From contig OZ245818.1 in the NCBI GenBank assembly GCA_965228435.1, positions 868,001 through 932,000 of the forward strand: 64,000 nucleotides of DNA, in the 5' to 3' direction. The DNA is from Hoeflea_A sp965228435. GTDB taxonomy: Bacteria > Pseudomonadota > Alphaproteobacteria > Rhizobiales > Rhizobiaceae. This document shows positions 17,792 to 25,836 of this stretch, piece by piece. Below the pieces are notes generated by a model. It searched no databases and was not told where the DNA came from. It was given only the letters and a program-made list of their open reading frames with translations. Within the stretch, counting starts at the first letter, position 1. Each line of letters begins with the position of its first letter. A program made the translations under genes and the position numbers.

Positions 17792-18547
17792 ATGGCCGAC
17801 TACGACCTCAACACGGACGCCTATCTCGCATCCAGATACCCGGTATTGGATGCCGATGATCGCGAGATCTTTGCTACTCACACGCTTCTCGAAACCATCG
17901 GTGACCCCACCGGGAAAACGGTCATCGATCTTTGCTGTGGCGACGGACGCCTCGGCTGGCTTTTGCTCGAGATGGGCGCCAAATCCGTCATAGGCGTCGA
18001 CATTTCGCGCGAAATGCTCGGCCGGGCCGAAGAGCAGCGCAACAGCCTGCCCGCCGCCGATCGGGACAGGATCCGTTTCATCCAGGCCGATTTGCGATCC
18101 TCCGACCTGACGCTCCCGGCAGCCGACATCGTCAGCGGGCTCTACGTCCTGCATTACGCCGATACGCCGGAGGCCATCGGCGGCATGGGACGCTTCATTT
18201 CGCGCAACCTGAAACCGGATGGGCTGTGCGCCCTTGTAACTCTCAGCCCGGATCTCGATCCGAACGAGGATCACTCCGCCGCCCAGGCCGAAGAAGGTGT
18301 CTTCATCGACTACAGGAGCGAACCGGAGTGCGAAATGCGGATCGGCGAATTCCGCTGTCCTGTCTGGCGCTGGACCAGAGATGTGCTGGAAACAGAGCTG
18401 GCGAAGGCCGGGTTGTGCAGCTTCCATTGGGAAGGTTGCGATCTGCCGGACGACCGACCCGATCTGCAGGCCCAGTTCGCGGAGTGGCGCAAGAACCCGC
18501 AGTGCGTGGTGTTTTCCGCGCGCAGAACAGCAAATTCCGTCCACTGA
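17792..18547 (+). CDS. class I SAM-dependent methyltransferase (copy 2)
   Basis: This 251-residue methyltransferase has motif I VIDLCCGDGRLGW near residues 45-57 and the following acidic motif GVDISREML. It resembles the gene just upstream along its whole length (for example GLYVLHYAD, EAIGGMGRFI and DGLCA are shared), so the pair arose by tandem duplication. The ATG at 17792 follows AAGGAGGA; a longer frame from 17723 has no such site. It ends with EWRKNPQCVVFSARRTANSVH-like residues intact, unlike copy 1. The closest general family is the ubiquinone/menaquinone-type methyltransferase fold. The substrate is unknown. Confidence 0.9.
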   Translation: MADYDLNTDAYLASRYPVLDADDREIFATHTLLETIGDPTGKTVIDLCCGDGRLGWLLLEMGAKSVIGVDISREMLGRAEEQRNSLPAADRDRIRFIQADLRSSDLTLPAADIVSGLYVLHYADTPEAIGGMGRFISRNLKPDGLCALVTLSPDLDPNEDHSAAQAEEGVFIDYRSEPECEMRIGEFRCPVWRWTRDVLETELAKAGLCSFHWEGCDLPDDRPDLQAQFAEWRKNPQCVVFSARRTANSVH

Positions 18548-18571
18548 CCAACGGCATTGTGCCGGCAGCCT

Positions 18572-19327
18572 TCACGGGATGCGGATCTGCAGTCCCTCAC
18601 AGAGCGCATCGAACGCCTCCGGCGGCGGCCGGTCCGTCACCAGATAATCGCCCGGTTTCAGCGACGGTTGCCGGAAGGCCGGACGACGATCCAACGACTG
18701 AAACTTGGAGTGATCGACGGCCATGATCGCCCTGGACGCGTTCTCCAGCATGGCGTGGGCAATGTCGACCTCGCACTGCTCGTGCACCAGGAATCCCTTG
18801 TCAGGCTCAACCATGGATGCGGATAGCACGACATAGTCAACCCGCATGCGTTCGATCACATCGAATGCCGACCGGTCGAAAGCGGCGCCGTCATGATCGC
18901 GGAGCTGGGTGCCGGCCATGGAGACGTTGTTGCCGGGGATCATCGCCAGCGTGCTCGCCACGAAAGCCGAGTTCGTCACCACCGACAATTGTTTGCGGTT
19001 GCGCAGCGCCTGGGCGACGAAGGCCGAAGTCGAGCCCGTATCGATGGCCACGCTGTCTCCGTCCTGGATAATCGCCGCGACGATACGTGCGATCGTGACC
19101 TTGGCTTCGCGATTGAGATTCATGCGCGACAGAAAGGGCGGATCCAACGCCGAGCGGTTGGACACCAGGGCGCCATGGACCTTGCGCAGGTCGCCGCGCT
19201 CGACCAGAGGCCGGCATATTCTGCGTACGGTCTGATCCGACACACCGAGAATCCGCGACAGCTCGAGCACACTTACCGTGCCGCGCATGTCGACCGTTTG
19301 CAGAAGTTGTGATTCGTATTTCGACAT
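18572..19327 (-). CDS. DeoR/GlpR family transcriptional regulator
   Basis: This 251-residue DeoR-type regulator has an N-terminal helix-turn-helix (residues about 5-57, with SVLELSRILGVSDQTVRRIC) and a phosphosugar-isomerase-like sensor domain with IDTGSTSAFVA and SVVTNSAFVAS. DeoR proteins usually sense a phosphorylated metabolite. This suits the neighbourhood, which encodes two kinase-like phosphotransferases and a phosphatase. It is divergent from the first flavoprotein dehydrogenase gene, and TGTTGA repeats occur both here and in the second promoter of the module, so it probably represses both transcription units. Confidence 0.92.
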   Translation of the reverse strand: MSKYESQLLQTVDMRGTVSVLELSRILGVSDQTVRRICRPLVERGDLRKVHGALVSNRSALDPPFLSRMNLNREAKVTIARIVAAIIQDGDSVAIDTGSTSAFVAQALRNRKQLSVVTNSAFVASTLAMIPGNNVSMAGTQLRDHDGAAFDRSAFDVIERMRVDYVVLSASMVEPDKGFLVHEQCEVDIAHAMLENASRAIMAVDHSKFQSLDRRPAFRQPSLKPGDYLVTDRPPPEAFDALCEGLQIRIP

Positions 19328-19390
19328 CAGATTTCTCAGGCGTCTGATTGGATGATCACGGCCGATTTGACAATATTATTCCCCGCCAAA

Positions 19391-19427
19391 TCAACAAAAA
19401 TCGACAAATATGTTGTTGCTTTGTTGA
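19391..19427. promoter_or_regulatory. TGTTGA repeat array, probable DeoR operator
   Basis: The divergent deoR/dehydrogenase region holds TCAACA at 19391-19396 and TCGACA at 19401-19406 (minus-strand TGTTGA and TGTCGA, 10 bp apart). It also holds TGTTG at 19411 and TGTTGA at 19422-19427 on the plus strand, 11 bp apart. The helical-turn spacing of direct repeats facing each other looks like a DeoR-type operator. Similar repeats precede the ABC operon. Confidence 0.5.
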
Positions 19428-19442
19428 ATTTTGTCAGGCTTG

Positions 19443-21890
19443 ATGACCATCCCGGACGACCATGAAGGGAACAGGGTGCAACACGCAACAAGACATCTGA
19501 TCATTGGCGGCGGCATCATCGGTTGTTCCATTGCCTATCACCTGACCCGGATGGGCGAGAAGGATGTGGTGCTTCTCGAACGGGCCGGATTGACTGAAGG
19601 GGCGACATGGCATGCCGCCGGGCTGGTCGGGCAGCTTCGGTCGTCACGCAACACCACGCGGATGCTGAAGAAATCGGTCGAGATGTACGACCGGCTACAG
19701 GATGACGAGGGGCTTCAGTTCGACTGGAAAAAGACCGGTTCGCTGCGGCTGGCGGCCACAAGAGACCGCATGCTTGAGGCAAAGCGCCTCGCCACCATGG
19801 CACGCAGCTTCGATCTGGAAATGCGCATCATCTCGCCGGCCGAGGCCAAGGATCTGTTCCCGCTGATCGACGCAAGCGGGCTGGAAGGCGCTGCCTATAT
19901 CCCGTCGGACGGCTATGTCGACCCGGCCTCACTTTGCCAGGCGATCGCGGGTGCCGCTCGCAAGCAGGGCGCCGATATCCGCCAGACTGTCGAGGTCACC
20001 GATTTCCAGGTTTCCAATGGGCGCGTGACAGCGGTTGAAACCACGGAAGGTCAATGGCAGGGGGAGACGATCATTCTGGCCGCCGGCATGTGGAGCCGTG
20101 AGCTGGGCGCGAAACTCGGCATCCGGGTTCCCGCCTGTGCGGTCGAACACCAATACATCGTCACGGAGCCCACTGGCAGCGATATAGCTCACTTTCCCAC
20201 CCTGCGCGATCCGGAGCGACTGGTCTACTACAAGCCCGATGTCGGCGGACGCCTGGTGATTGGCGGTTACGAGGATGACACGCTGCCTTTCGGCGACACC
20301 GGCATCCCCGGACGGTTCGTGCGGCAGCTGCTGCCGGAAAATCTCGACCGCTTCCTGCCGCTGGCTGAACTTGCCGGCCAAGTGACGCCGGTGGTCAATG
20401 AGGTGGGTATCCGGCAGGTCATCAACGGGCCGATCCCCTACTCCGCCGACGGTGATTTCGTCATGGGCTGGCAGCCGGGTTTCGACAACCTGATGCTGGC
20501 GACCGGCTTCCTCTATGGCATCGCGGCCGGCGGCGGTGCCGGCGAAATGATCGCCGAGTGGGTGCTGGACGGACGGCCCTCGCTTGACTTATGGCCGCTC
20601 GACGTACGGCGGTTCGGCCCTCATCACGGAACACGCAGCTTCATGTATCCGCGGGCGGTCGAACACTATGCGCACCACTATAAGATGCGCTATCCGGGCC
20701 AGGAGCACGAGACCGCGCGACAGTTGCGCCTGTCGCCGCTTTACCAACGGCTTAAGGACCAGGGAGCTGTCTACGGATCGAAGAACGGTTGGGAGCGGCC
20801 GCTCTGGTTTGCTCCCGATGGCGTGGACCCGGTCGACCAACTCGACTTTCTCGACCCTGGCTGGAAGCGCTACGCGGCCGAGGAACATCGAGCCGTGCGC
20901 GAGCGCGTGGCACTGATTGACCAGTCGAGTTTTTCCAAGTTCGAGATCCTGGGTCCCGGCGCGCTCTCAACCCTGCAACACCTCGCCGTTTCCAACATGG
21001 ACCGACCGGTGGGCACGGTGATCTATACCCAGCTTTGCAACGAGCGAGGCGGGATCGAAGCCGACGTGACATTCGTCAGGCTGGCGCCGGACCGTTTCTA
21101 CATGGTGACTGGATCCGGTTTCGGCGTGCACGACAGCGACTGGATCAGGCGCCATCTGCCCGGGGACGGTTCCGTCCACATGATCGAGGTGACGAGCGGC
21201 TTTGCCGTTATCAATCTGGTCGGGCCAAGGTCTCGCGACGTGCTGGCAGCCACTTCGGAGAGCGACGTGTCCGACACGGCCATCCCGTTTGCGACCATGG
21301 GTGAGATCGTCATCGGCGCCGCGCCGGTGCGTGCGGTTCGCATCGGCTATGTCGGCGAGCGGGGTTATGAACTGCACGTTCCAACAGAATACGCGCTGCA
21401 CGTCTACGATACGCTCTGGCAGGCCGGTGCGGCACACGGCATCGCCAATGTCGGATACCGCACCATTGAGAGCCTGCGAATGGAAAAGGGCTACGTCTAC
21501 TGGTCGGGCGACGTGTCGCCGGACAGCACGCCGATCGAAGCGGGCCTTGGATTTGCCGTGCACCTGAAATCGAAGGGTGATTTCATTGGACGCACGGTGC
21601 TGGAGAAACAGAAATCCGACGGGGTGGACCGTAGGCTCTGCACCTTCACCACGCCGGAAAACCTGCCTTTGACCGGTGGCGAGACCATTCTGTCGGGCGA
21701 TCGGGTTGTCTCACTCGCCACCTCGGTCGGTTTCGGCCACACGGTGGGCTGCACCATCGTCCGCGGCTATCTCGACAAGGCCGACTGGGATCAAACCGAT
21801 TTCACGCTCGAGGTCTTCGGCGATCGGTATCCGGTGACGCGCGTCGAAGGTCCGTTATACGATCCGGAAAACCGGGCATTGAGGGGATAA
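19443..21890 (+). CDS. FAD-dependent dimethylglycine/sarcosine dehydrogenase-like protein (DAO + GcvT domains), copy 1
   Basis: This protein of about 815 residues has an N-terminal FAD domain (LIIGGGIIGCSIAYHL) of the D-amino-acid oxidase fold and a C-terminal aminomethyltransferase (GcvT-like) half (from about residue 430, with SSFSKFEILGP and GERGYELHVPTEYA). That is the layout of dimethylglycine and sarcosine dehydrogenases, which demethylate N-methyl amines and hand formaldehyde to tetrahydrofolate. The motif TWHAAGLVGQLRSS resembles the flavin-linkage region of that family. A GTG at 19476 (GAAGGGA upstream) would align better with the N-terminus of the paralogue at 28701; the ATG at 19443 is kept as the safer call. 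A second copy closes the module. Confidence 0.9.
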   Translation: MTIPDDHEGNRVQHATRHLIIGGGIIGCSIAYHLTRMGEKDVVLLERAGLTEGATWHAAGLVGQLRSSRNTTRMLKKSVEMYDRLQDDEGLQFDWKKTGSLRLAATRDRMLEAKRLATMARSFDLEMRIISPAEAKDLFPLIDASGLEGAAYIPSDGYVDPASLCQAIAGAARKQGADIRQTVEVTDFQVSNGRVTAVETTEGQWQGETIILAAGMWSRELGAKLGIRVPACAVEHQYIVTEPTGSDIAHFPTLRDPERLVYYKPDVGGRLVIGGYEDDTLPFGDTGIPGRFVRQLLPENLDRFLPLAELAGQVTPVVNEVGIRQVINGPIPYSADGDFVMGWQPGFDNLMLATGFLYGIAAGGGAGEMIAEWVLDGRPSLDLWPLDVRRFGPHHGTRSFMYPRAVEHYAHHYKMRYPGQEHETARQLRLSPLYQRLKDQGAVYGSKNGWERPLWFAPDGVDPVDQLDFLDPGWKRYAAEEHRAVRERVALIDQSSFSKFEILGPGALSTLQHLAVSNMDRPVGTVIYTQLCNERGGIEADVTFVRLAPDRFYMVTGSGFGVHDSDWIRRHLPGDGSVHMIEVTSGFAVINLVGPRSRDVLAATSESDVSDTAIPFATMGEIVIGAAPVRAVRIGYVGERGYELHVPTEYALHVYDTLWQAGAAHGIANVGYRTIESLRMEKGYVYWSGDVSPDSTPIEAGLGFAVHLKSKGDFIGRTVLEKQKSDGVDRRLCTFTTPENLPLTGGETILSGDRVVSLATSVGFGHTVGCTIVRGYLDKADWDQTDFTLEVFGDRYPVTRVEGPLYDPENRALRG

Positions 21891-21892
21891 GG

Positions 21893-22819
21893 ATGACGGA
21901 ACACACAGATCGGGTAATGGAAGCTCTGCATTCGGCGCCGCAGTTTGCGGACGTGGCAAAAGCCGACAGCATCGAACGTCTCGGCGGCATGACGAACCTG
22001 GTGCATCGGGTCGATTTCGACGGACAGTCCGTGATCGTTCGCATCCCCGGTGACGGGACCGAAGAATATATCGATCGCGAGGTCGAGATTCACAATGCCC
22101 GGGCAGCCGCTCGCGCTGGCGTATCTCCCGAAGTGCTGCATGCGAACGCTGGTTCCGGCGTGATGATCAGTCGAACGGTCGAGGGTGTCACGACCATGAC
22201 CCCGGAGGGCTTCAAAACGATCAGCGGGGCACCTGCCCGCGCCGGCAAAGCCCTGGCACAACTGCACACGTCCGGCGAGACATTCCGGTTTCGCTTTGAA
22301 CTGTTTTCCATGATCGAGGACTATCTCAAGGTCCTGTCAACAAGGGACGTGGAGCTGCCGGACGGTTACCATGAGGTGGTCAAGGCCGCCGAACCCGTCA
22401 AGGAGGCCCTGGCGACGGCCAATCCGCCACTCGCTCCCTGTCACTGCGATCCGCTGTGCGAGAACTTTCTCGACGACGGCCAGACCATGTGGATTGTTGA
22501 CTGGGAATATTCCGGCATGAACGATCCCCTGTGGGATCTTGGGGACCTTTCGGTGGAAGCGGGAATGGACGCAGACCAGGACAACGAAATGATGGCCGCC
22601 TATTTCGGCCGTCAGCCCACTGCGGCAGAAACCGGTCGCATGGTGATCTACAAGGCCATGTGCGATCTGCTGTGGACGCTATGGGGTCTGATCCAGCATG
22701 CTGACGGCAACGAAGCAGAGGATTTCTGGGCCTACGCCACCGGGCGCTTCGACCGTTGCAAGGCGCTGATGGGCGATCCGTCCTTCAACGCCCATCTGGA
22801 AGCCGTCAGGGCCGGTTGA
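21893..22819 (+). CDS. choline/ethanolamine kinase-like phosphotransferase, copy 1
   Basis: This 308-residue protein kinase-like fold enzyme has a nucleotide-binding segment GGMTNLVHRVDF near residue 31-42, the Brenner-type catalytic motif CHCDPLCENFL (HxDxxxxN) and a metal motif IVDWEYSGMNDPLWDLGD. This is the choline kinase/LicA pattern. It starts 2 bp after the dehydrogenase gene with GGGGATAAGG upstream, so the two are co-transcribed. In context it probably phosphorylates choline, ethanolamine or another amino alcohol. Its end overlaps the convergent phosphatase gene by 14 bp. A paralogue is encoded at 27821-28693. Confidence 0.9.
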   Translation: MTEHTDRVMEALHSAPQFADVAKADSIERLGGMTNLVHRVDFDGQSVIVRIPGDGTEEYIDREVEIHNARAAARAGVSPEVLHANAGSGVMISRTVEGVTTMTPEGFKTISGAPARAGKALAQLHTSGETFRFRFELFSMIEDYLKVLSTRDVELPDGYHEVVKAAEPVKEALATANPPLAPCHCDPLCENFLDDGQTMWIVDWEYSGMNDPLWDLGDLSVEAGMDADQDNEMMAAYFGRQPTAAETGRMVIYKAMCDLLWTLWGLIQHADGNEAEDFWAYATGRFDRCKALMGDPSFNAHLEAVRAG

Positions 22820-23579
22820 TCAGCTCCAGCAACTGGGCGTGCAAGTCCGGCGTGGCGGCGGTGACCGTGCGCCCGTCCGACTGCAACGACAAGGGCGCGC
22901 CCTGCCAATCGGTCATAACGCCACCAGACGCTTCGACAACCGCCGACACCGGGATGTAGTCGTAAGGCTGAAGGTCGAAATCAACGACGGCATCGACCAG
23001 ACCACGAGCCACCAACGCGTGCGGATAGCAATCAGCGCCCATCCGACGCAGATCGCCGGCCTGAACCAATCGGCTGAAAACGGCGGGTTCTTCAACCGCC
23101 AGCTTGTCGCCCTCATTGATGAACAACCGCGCCTCGCTCAATTGCCGGCAACTGCTCACTCGGATCGGATCGCCGTTGCAGGTCGCGGGCGTTTCGACGC
23201 CGCCGGCGTAGACCTCATCCAGAGCCGGCATGCGGATCACGCCGATCTGCAGCTGACCGGCATCGAGGTAGCCGAGAAGCACACCGAACAGCGGCAGGCC
23301 GGCAATAAACGACCGCGTTCCGTCGATAGGATCGACGATCCACATGGCCTGCCCGGAACCCGATCGGCCGAACTCCTCGCCGAAGACCGCCTCCCCCGGG
23401 AAATACCGCTCCAATCCTGTCCGAATTGCACTTTCCGTCTGCCGATCAGCGACGGTTACCGGGCTGCTGTCCGGCTTGGTTTCGACATCCGGTTCCGTGC
23501 GGAAATGGGACATGCTGACGGCGGCCGCAACTGCGGTGATTTCCACCGCCTTCTCAAGTCTGTGGGTGATATCGGTCAT
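22806..23579 (-). CDS. inositol-monophosphatase/histidinol-phosphatase family protein
   Basis: This 257-residue IMPase-family phosphatase has the metal motifs GEEFG near residues 67-71, WIVDPIDGTRSFI near residues 80-92 and a late DLQPYDYIP. The family dephosphorylates inositol phosphates, histidinol phosphate and other small phosphomonoesters with Mg2+. Here it is divergent from the betaine-type ABC operon and convergent with a choline-kinase-like gene, so it may act on a phosphorylated amino alcohol; HisN is the main alternative. GGAAGGGCGC precedes the ATG. Confidence 0.88.
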   Translation of the reverse strand: MTDITHRLEKAVEITAVAAAVSMSHFRTEPDVETKPDSSPVTVADRQTESAIRTGLERYFPGEAVFGEEFGRSGSGQAMWIVDPIDGTRSFIAGLPLFGVLLGYLDAGQLQIGVIRMPALDEVYAGGVETPATCNGDPIRVSSCRQLSEARLFINEGDKLAVEEPAVFSRLVQAGDLRRMGADCYPHALVARGLVDAVVDFDLQPYDYIPVSAVVEASGGVMTDWQGAPLSLQSDGRTVTAATPDLHAQLLELINRP

Positions 23580-23660
23580 TGCGCCCTTCCTGAAAACACA
23601 CTCTCAGATGCCCACGGGTCACGGGATAAGCAACCAAAAACCACAAAATCTTCTGAAAAA

Positions 23661-23698
23661 TGTTGATTTTTGTTGAAATGCCACGCGAACCTTGTTGA
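23661..23698. promoter_or_regulatory. TGTTGA direct repeats in the phosphatase/ABC divergent promoter, probable DeoR sites
   Basis: TGTTGA occurs at 23661-23666 and 23671-23676, exactly 10 bp apart, and TTGTTGA again at 23692-23698. The first two resemble the array at 19391-19427. The location between the divergent phosphatase gene and the ABC transporter operon suggests shared control by the DeoR protein. Confidence 0.5.
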
Positions 23699-23781
23699 AT
23701 ATTCACTGCAGGGCTGGCGCAGGCTGAACAAGAGAACCGCTCTACGGGGACTGCAGGCCGGCATAACAAGGAGGAACACTC

Positions 23782-24714
23782 ATGCATCGCCTTTCCATTG
23801 CACTTGCCGCCCTGATGGTGGCGTCGCCCTTGGCGGCGGCAGAGTCCAGCGACCCCATCAAGCTGACGCTGCACGACTGGTCGGGACAGCTGATCACAAC
23901 GACCCTGATGGGCGAAGTGCTGAAAGAAGCCGGGTACAATGTCGAATATGTCCAGGCCGATTACATCGCACAGTTCGCCGGCCTGAAGACCGGCGACCTT
24001 CACGTGGCGATGGAGATCTGGGAAACCACGGGCCGCGAAGCCATGGATGAAGCAACGGCGACCGGCAATGTCGTCAATCTCGGATCGACGGGCATGAACG
24101 CCATCGAAGAATGGTGGTACCCCGCCTACATGAAAGAAGTCTGCCCTGGTCTGCCCGACTGGAAAGCCCTGAACGATTGCGCCCAGGAATTTTCGACACC
24201 GGAAACCGCTCCACTGGGCCGCTATCTCGGTGGCCCCGTGACCTGGGGCGGCTTCGACGACGAACGGGTCGAAGCGCTTGAGATGGATTTCGAGGTGGTG
24301 CATGCCGGCACCGATGCGGCACTGTTCGCGGAACTGGAATCGGCCTATCAGCGCAAGGCGCCGATTGTCATGTGGGTCTACGCGCCGCATTGGGCGCCGT
24401 CGAAATATGAAGGCGAATTTGTCGAGTTCCCACCCTATTCGGCAGAGTGCTACAGCGACCCGTCCACCGGCATCAATCCTGATGCTGCCTACGACTGCGG
24501 CAAGCCGCGTGGTCCGATCTGGAAGGTCGCGTGGTCTGGCGTCGGAGACAAATGGCCGGGTGCGGCCGAAGCCATCAAGAACTTCACCATCAGCAATGAC
24601 GACATGGGTCAAATGGTGGCCGAGGTTGATCTGAACGGCAAGTCGGTTGAGGATACCGTGGCAGCCTGGATGGATGCCAACAAGGACACTTGGATGGGCT
24701 GGATCAAGAAGTAG
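23782..24714 (+). CDS. glycine betaine/choline-type ABC transporter substrate-binding protein (OpuAC/ProX family)
   Basis: This 310-residue periplasmic protein has a signal peptide (MHRLSIALAALMVASPLAAA) and an OpuAC-type binding domain with HDWSGQLITTTLMGEVLKEA, EIWETTGREA and an aromatic-rich stretch EEWWYPAY, as expected for quaternary-ammonium binding. A strong AAGGAGG precedes the ATG. It heads the ABC operon with the ATPase and fused permease genes behind it. Internal Cys residues (for example KEVCPG, ECYSDP and DCGKP) could form a disulfide. The ligand is probably betaine, choline or a related methylated amine. Confidence 0.92.
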   Translation: MHRLSIALAALMVASPLAAAESSDPIKLTLHDWSGQLITTTLMGEVLKEAGYNVEYVQADYIAQFAGLKTGDLHVAMEIWETTGREAMDEATATGNVVNLGSTGMNAIEEWWYPAYMKEVCPGLPDWKALNDCAQEFSTPETAPLGRYLGGPVTWGGFDDERVEALEMDFEVVHAGTDAALFAELESAYQRKAPIVMWVYAPHWAPSKYEGEFVEFPPYSAECYSDPSTGINPDAAYDCGKPRGPIWKVAWSGVGDKWPGAAEAIKNFTISNDDMGQMVAEVDLNGKSVEDTVAAWMDANKDTWMGWIKK

Positions 24715-24724
24715 TCCGTTTCCC

Positions 24725-24756
24725 CGCCGGCGCGTGAAACAATCCGCGCGCCGGCG
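24725..24756 (+). other. stable intercistronic hairpin between binding-protein and ATPase genes
   Basis: The arms CGCCGGCGCG (24725-24734) and CGCGCCGGCG (24747-24756) pair perfectly over 10 bp around a 12-nt loop. No T-run follows, so it is not a classic terminator. Such hairpins after a binding-protein gene commonly protect its mRNA and reduce expression of the genes behind; that role is inferred. Confidence 0.6.
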
Positions 24757-24822
24757 ATAACGACGCAACAGGGCCACCCGCCGAACACCCAAACGGGCAG
24801 TCGGCTTTTTCCAGGGTGAGGA

Positions 24823-25836
24823 ATGACACGATCCGTAATCCTTGATTGCCGCGAAGTCTGGAAGCTTTACGGAACACAGGCCGACACTTTCCTCAGCACC
24901 AATCCCACGCCCGATCCGGCTGATCTCAAGCAAGCCGGACTTATCGGCGCCGTGCGCTCGGCAAGCGTCCAGATTTTCGAGGGCGAGATCTTCGTGATCA
25001 TGGGCCTTTCGGGCTCCGGAAAATCAACGTTGGTTCGGTGTCTCAGCAGGCTGGTCGAACCAACCGCGGGCGAGATCCATTTCGACGGCAAAGACCTGCT
25101 CAGCGCTTCCGAAGCGGAACTGATCGAGATCAGGCGCAAGCGCATGGGCATGGTGTTCCAACATTTCGCGCTGTTGCCTCACCTCACGGTGCTACAGAAC
25201 GCTGCCTTTCCGCTCGACGTGCAAGGGGTCGACAAGGCGACCCGAGAAGCGCGCGCCCGTGAGATGGTGGAGCTGGTGGGACTGAAGGGCCGCGAGAACT
25301 ACTATCCGCGCGAGTTGTCCGGCGGTCAGCAACAGCGCGTCGGCATCGCGCGAAGCTTGGCGGTTGAACCGGATCTGTGGTTTCTCGACGAGCCGTTTTC
25401 GGCGCTCGACCCGCTGATCAGGCGCGAAATGCAGGATGAGTTCCTGCGGCTGCAGAACATTCTTCACAAGACCATCGTCTTCATTACCCACGATTTCGAC
25501 GAAGCTATACGGCTGGCGGACAGGATCGCGGTCATGAAAGACGGCGCGCTGGAACAGGTGGCGACACCGGAAGAACTGGTCCTGAACCCGGCGACCGAAT
25601 ATGTCGCTGAATTCACCCGTCATGTGAGCCGTGCCAAGGTGATACAGGCAGCGTCGGTCATGGAGCCGCTCAGCGGTGACACGCACGCCGGTGATGTCGC
25701 CCACGACTCAGTGATCGACGAAATCGCCGACCAGGTCGAAGGCGCGGAAGCACCTCACCGTGTGATGAAGGACGGGGAGCCGGTCGGGCAGATTACCCGC
25801 AAAGCTGCCATCGACGTTCTCGTGGGCCGGCGATGA
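24823..25836 (+). CDS. glycine betaine-type ABC transporter ATP-binding protein (ProV/OpuAA family)
   Basis: This 337-residue ATPase has Walker A GLSGSGKST near residues 65-73, signature LSGGQQQRVGIARSL, Walker B LWFLDEPFSALD and the H-loop FITHDFDEA. The C-terminal extension of about 100 residues ends with a single partial CBS-like segment (VMKDGEPVGQITRKAAIDVL), as in ProV proteins. It is translationally coupled to the permease gene by a 4-bp overlap. It powers uptake of the amine/betaine ligand. Confidence 0.93.
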   Translation: MTRSVILDCREVWKLYGTQADTFLSTNPTPDPADLKQAGLIGAVRSASVQIFEGEIFVIMGLSGSGKSTLVRCLSRLVEPTAGEIHFDGKDLLSASEAELIEIRRKRMGMVFQHFALLPHLTVLQNAAFPLDVQGVDKATREARAREMVELVGLKGRENYYPRELSGGQQQRVGIARSLAVEPDLWFLDEPFSALDPLIRREMQDEFLRLQNILHKTIVFITHDFDEAIRLADRIAVMKDGALEQVATPEELVLNPATEYVAEFTRHVSRAKVIQAASVMEPLSGDTHAGDVAHDSVIDEIADQVEGAEAPHRVMKDGEPVGQITRKAAIDVLVGRR

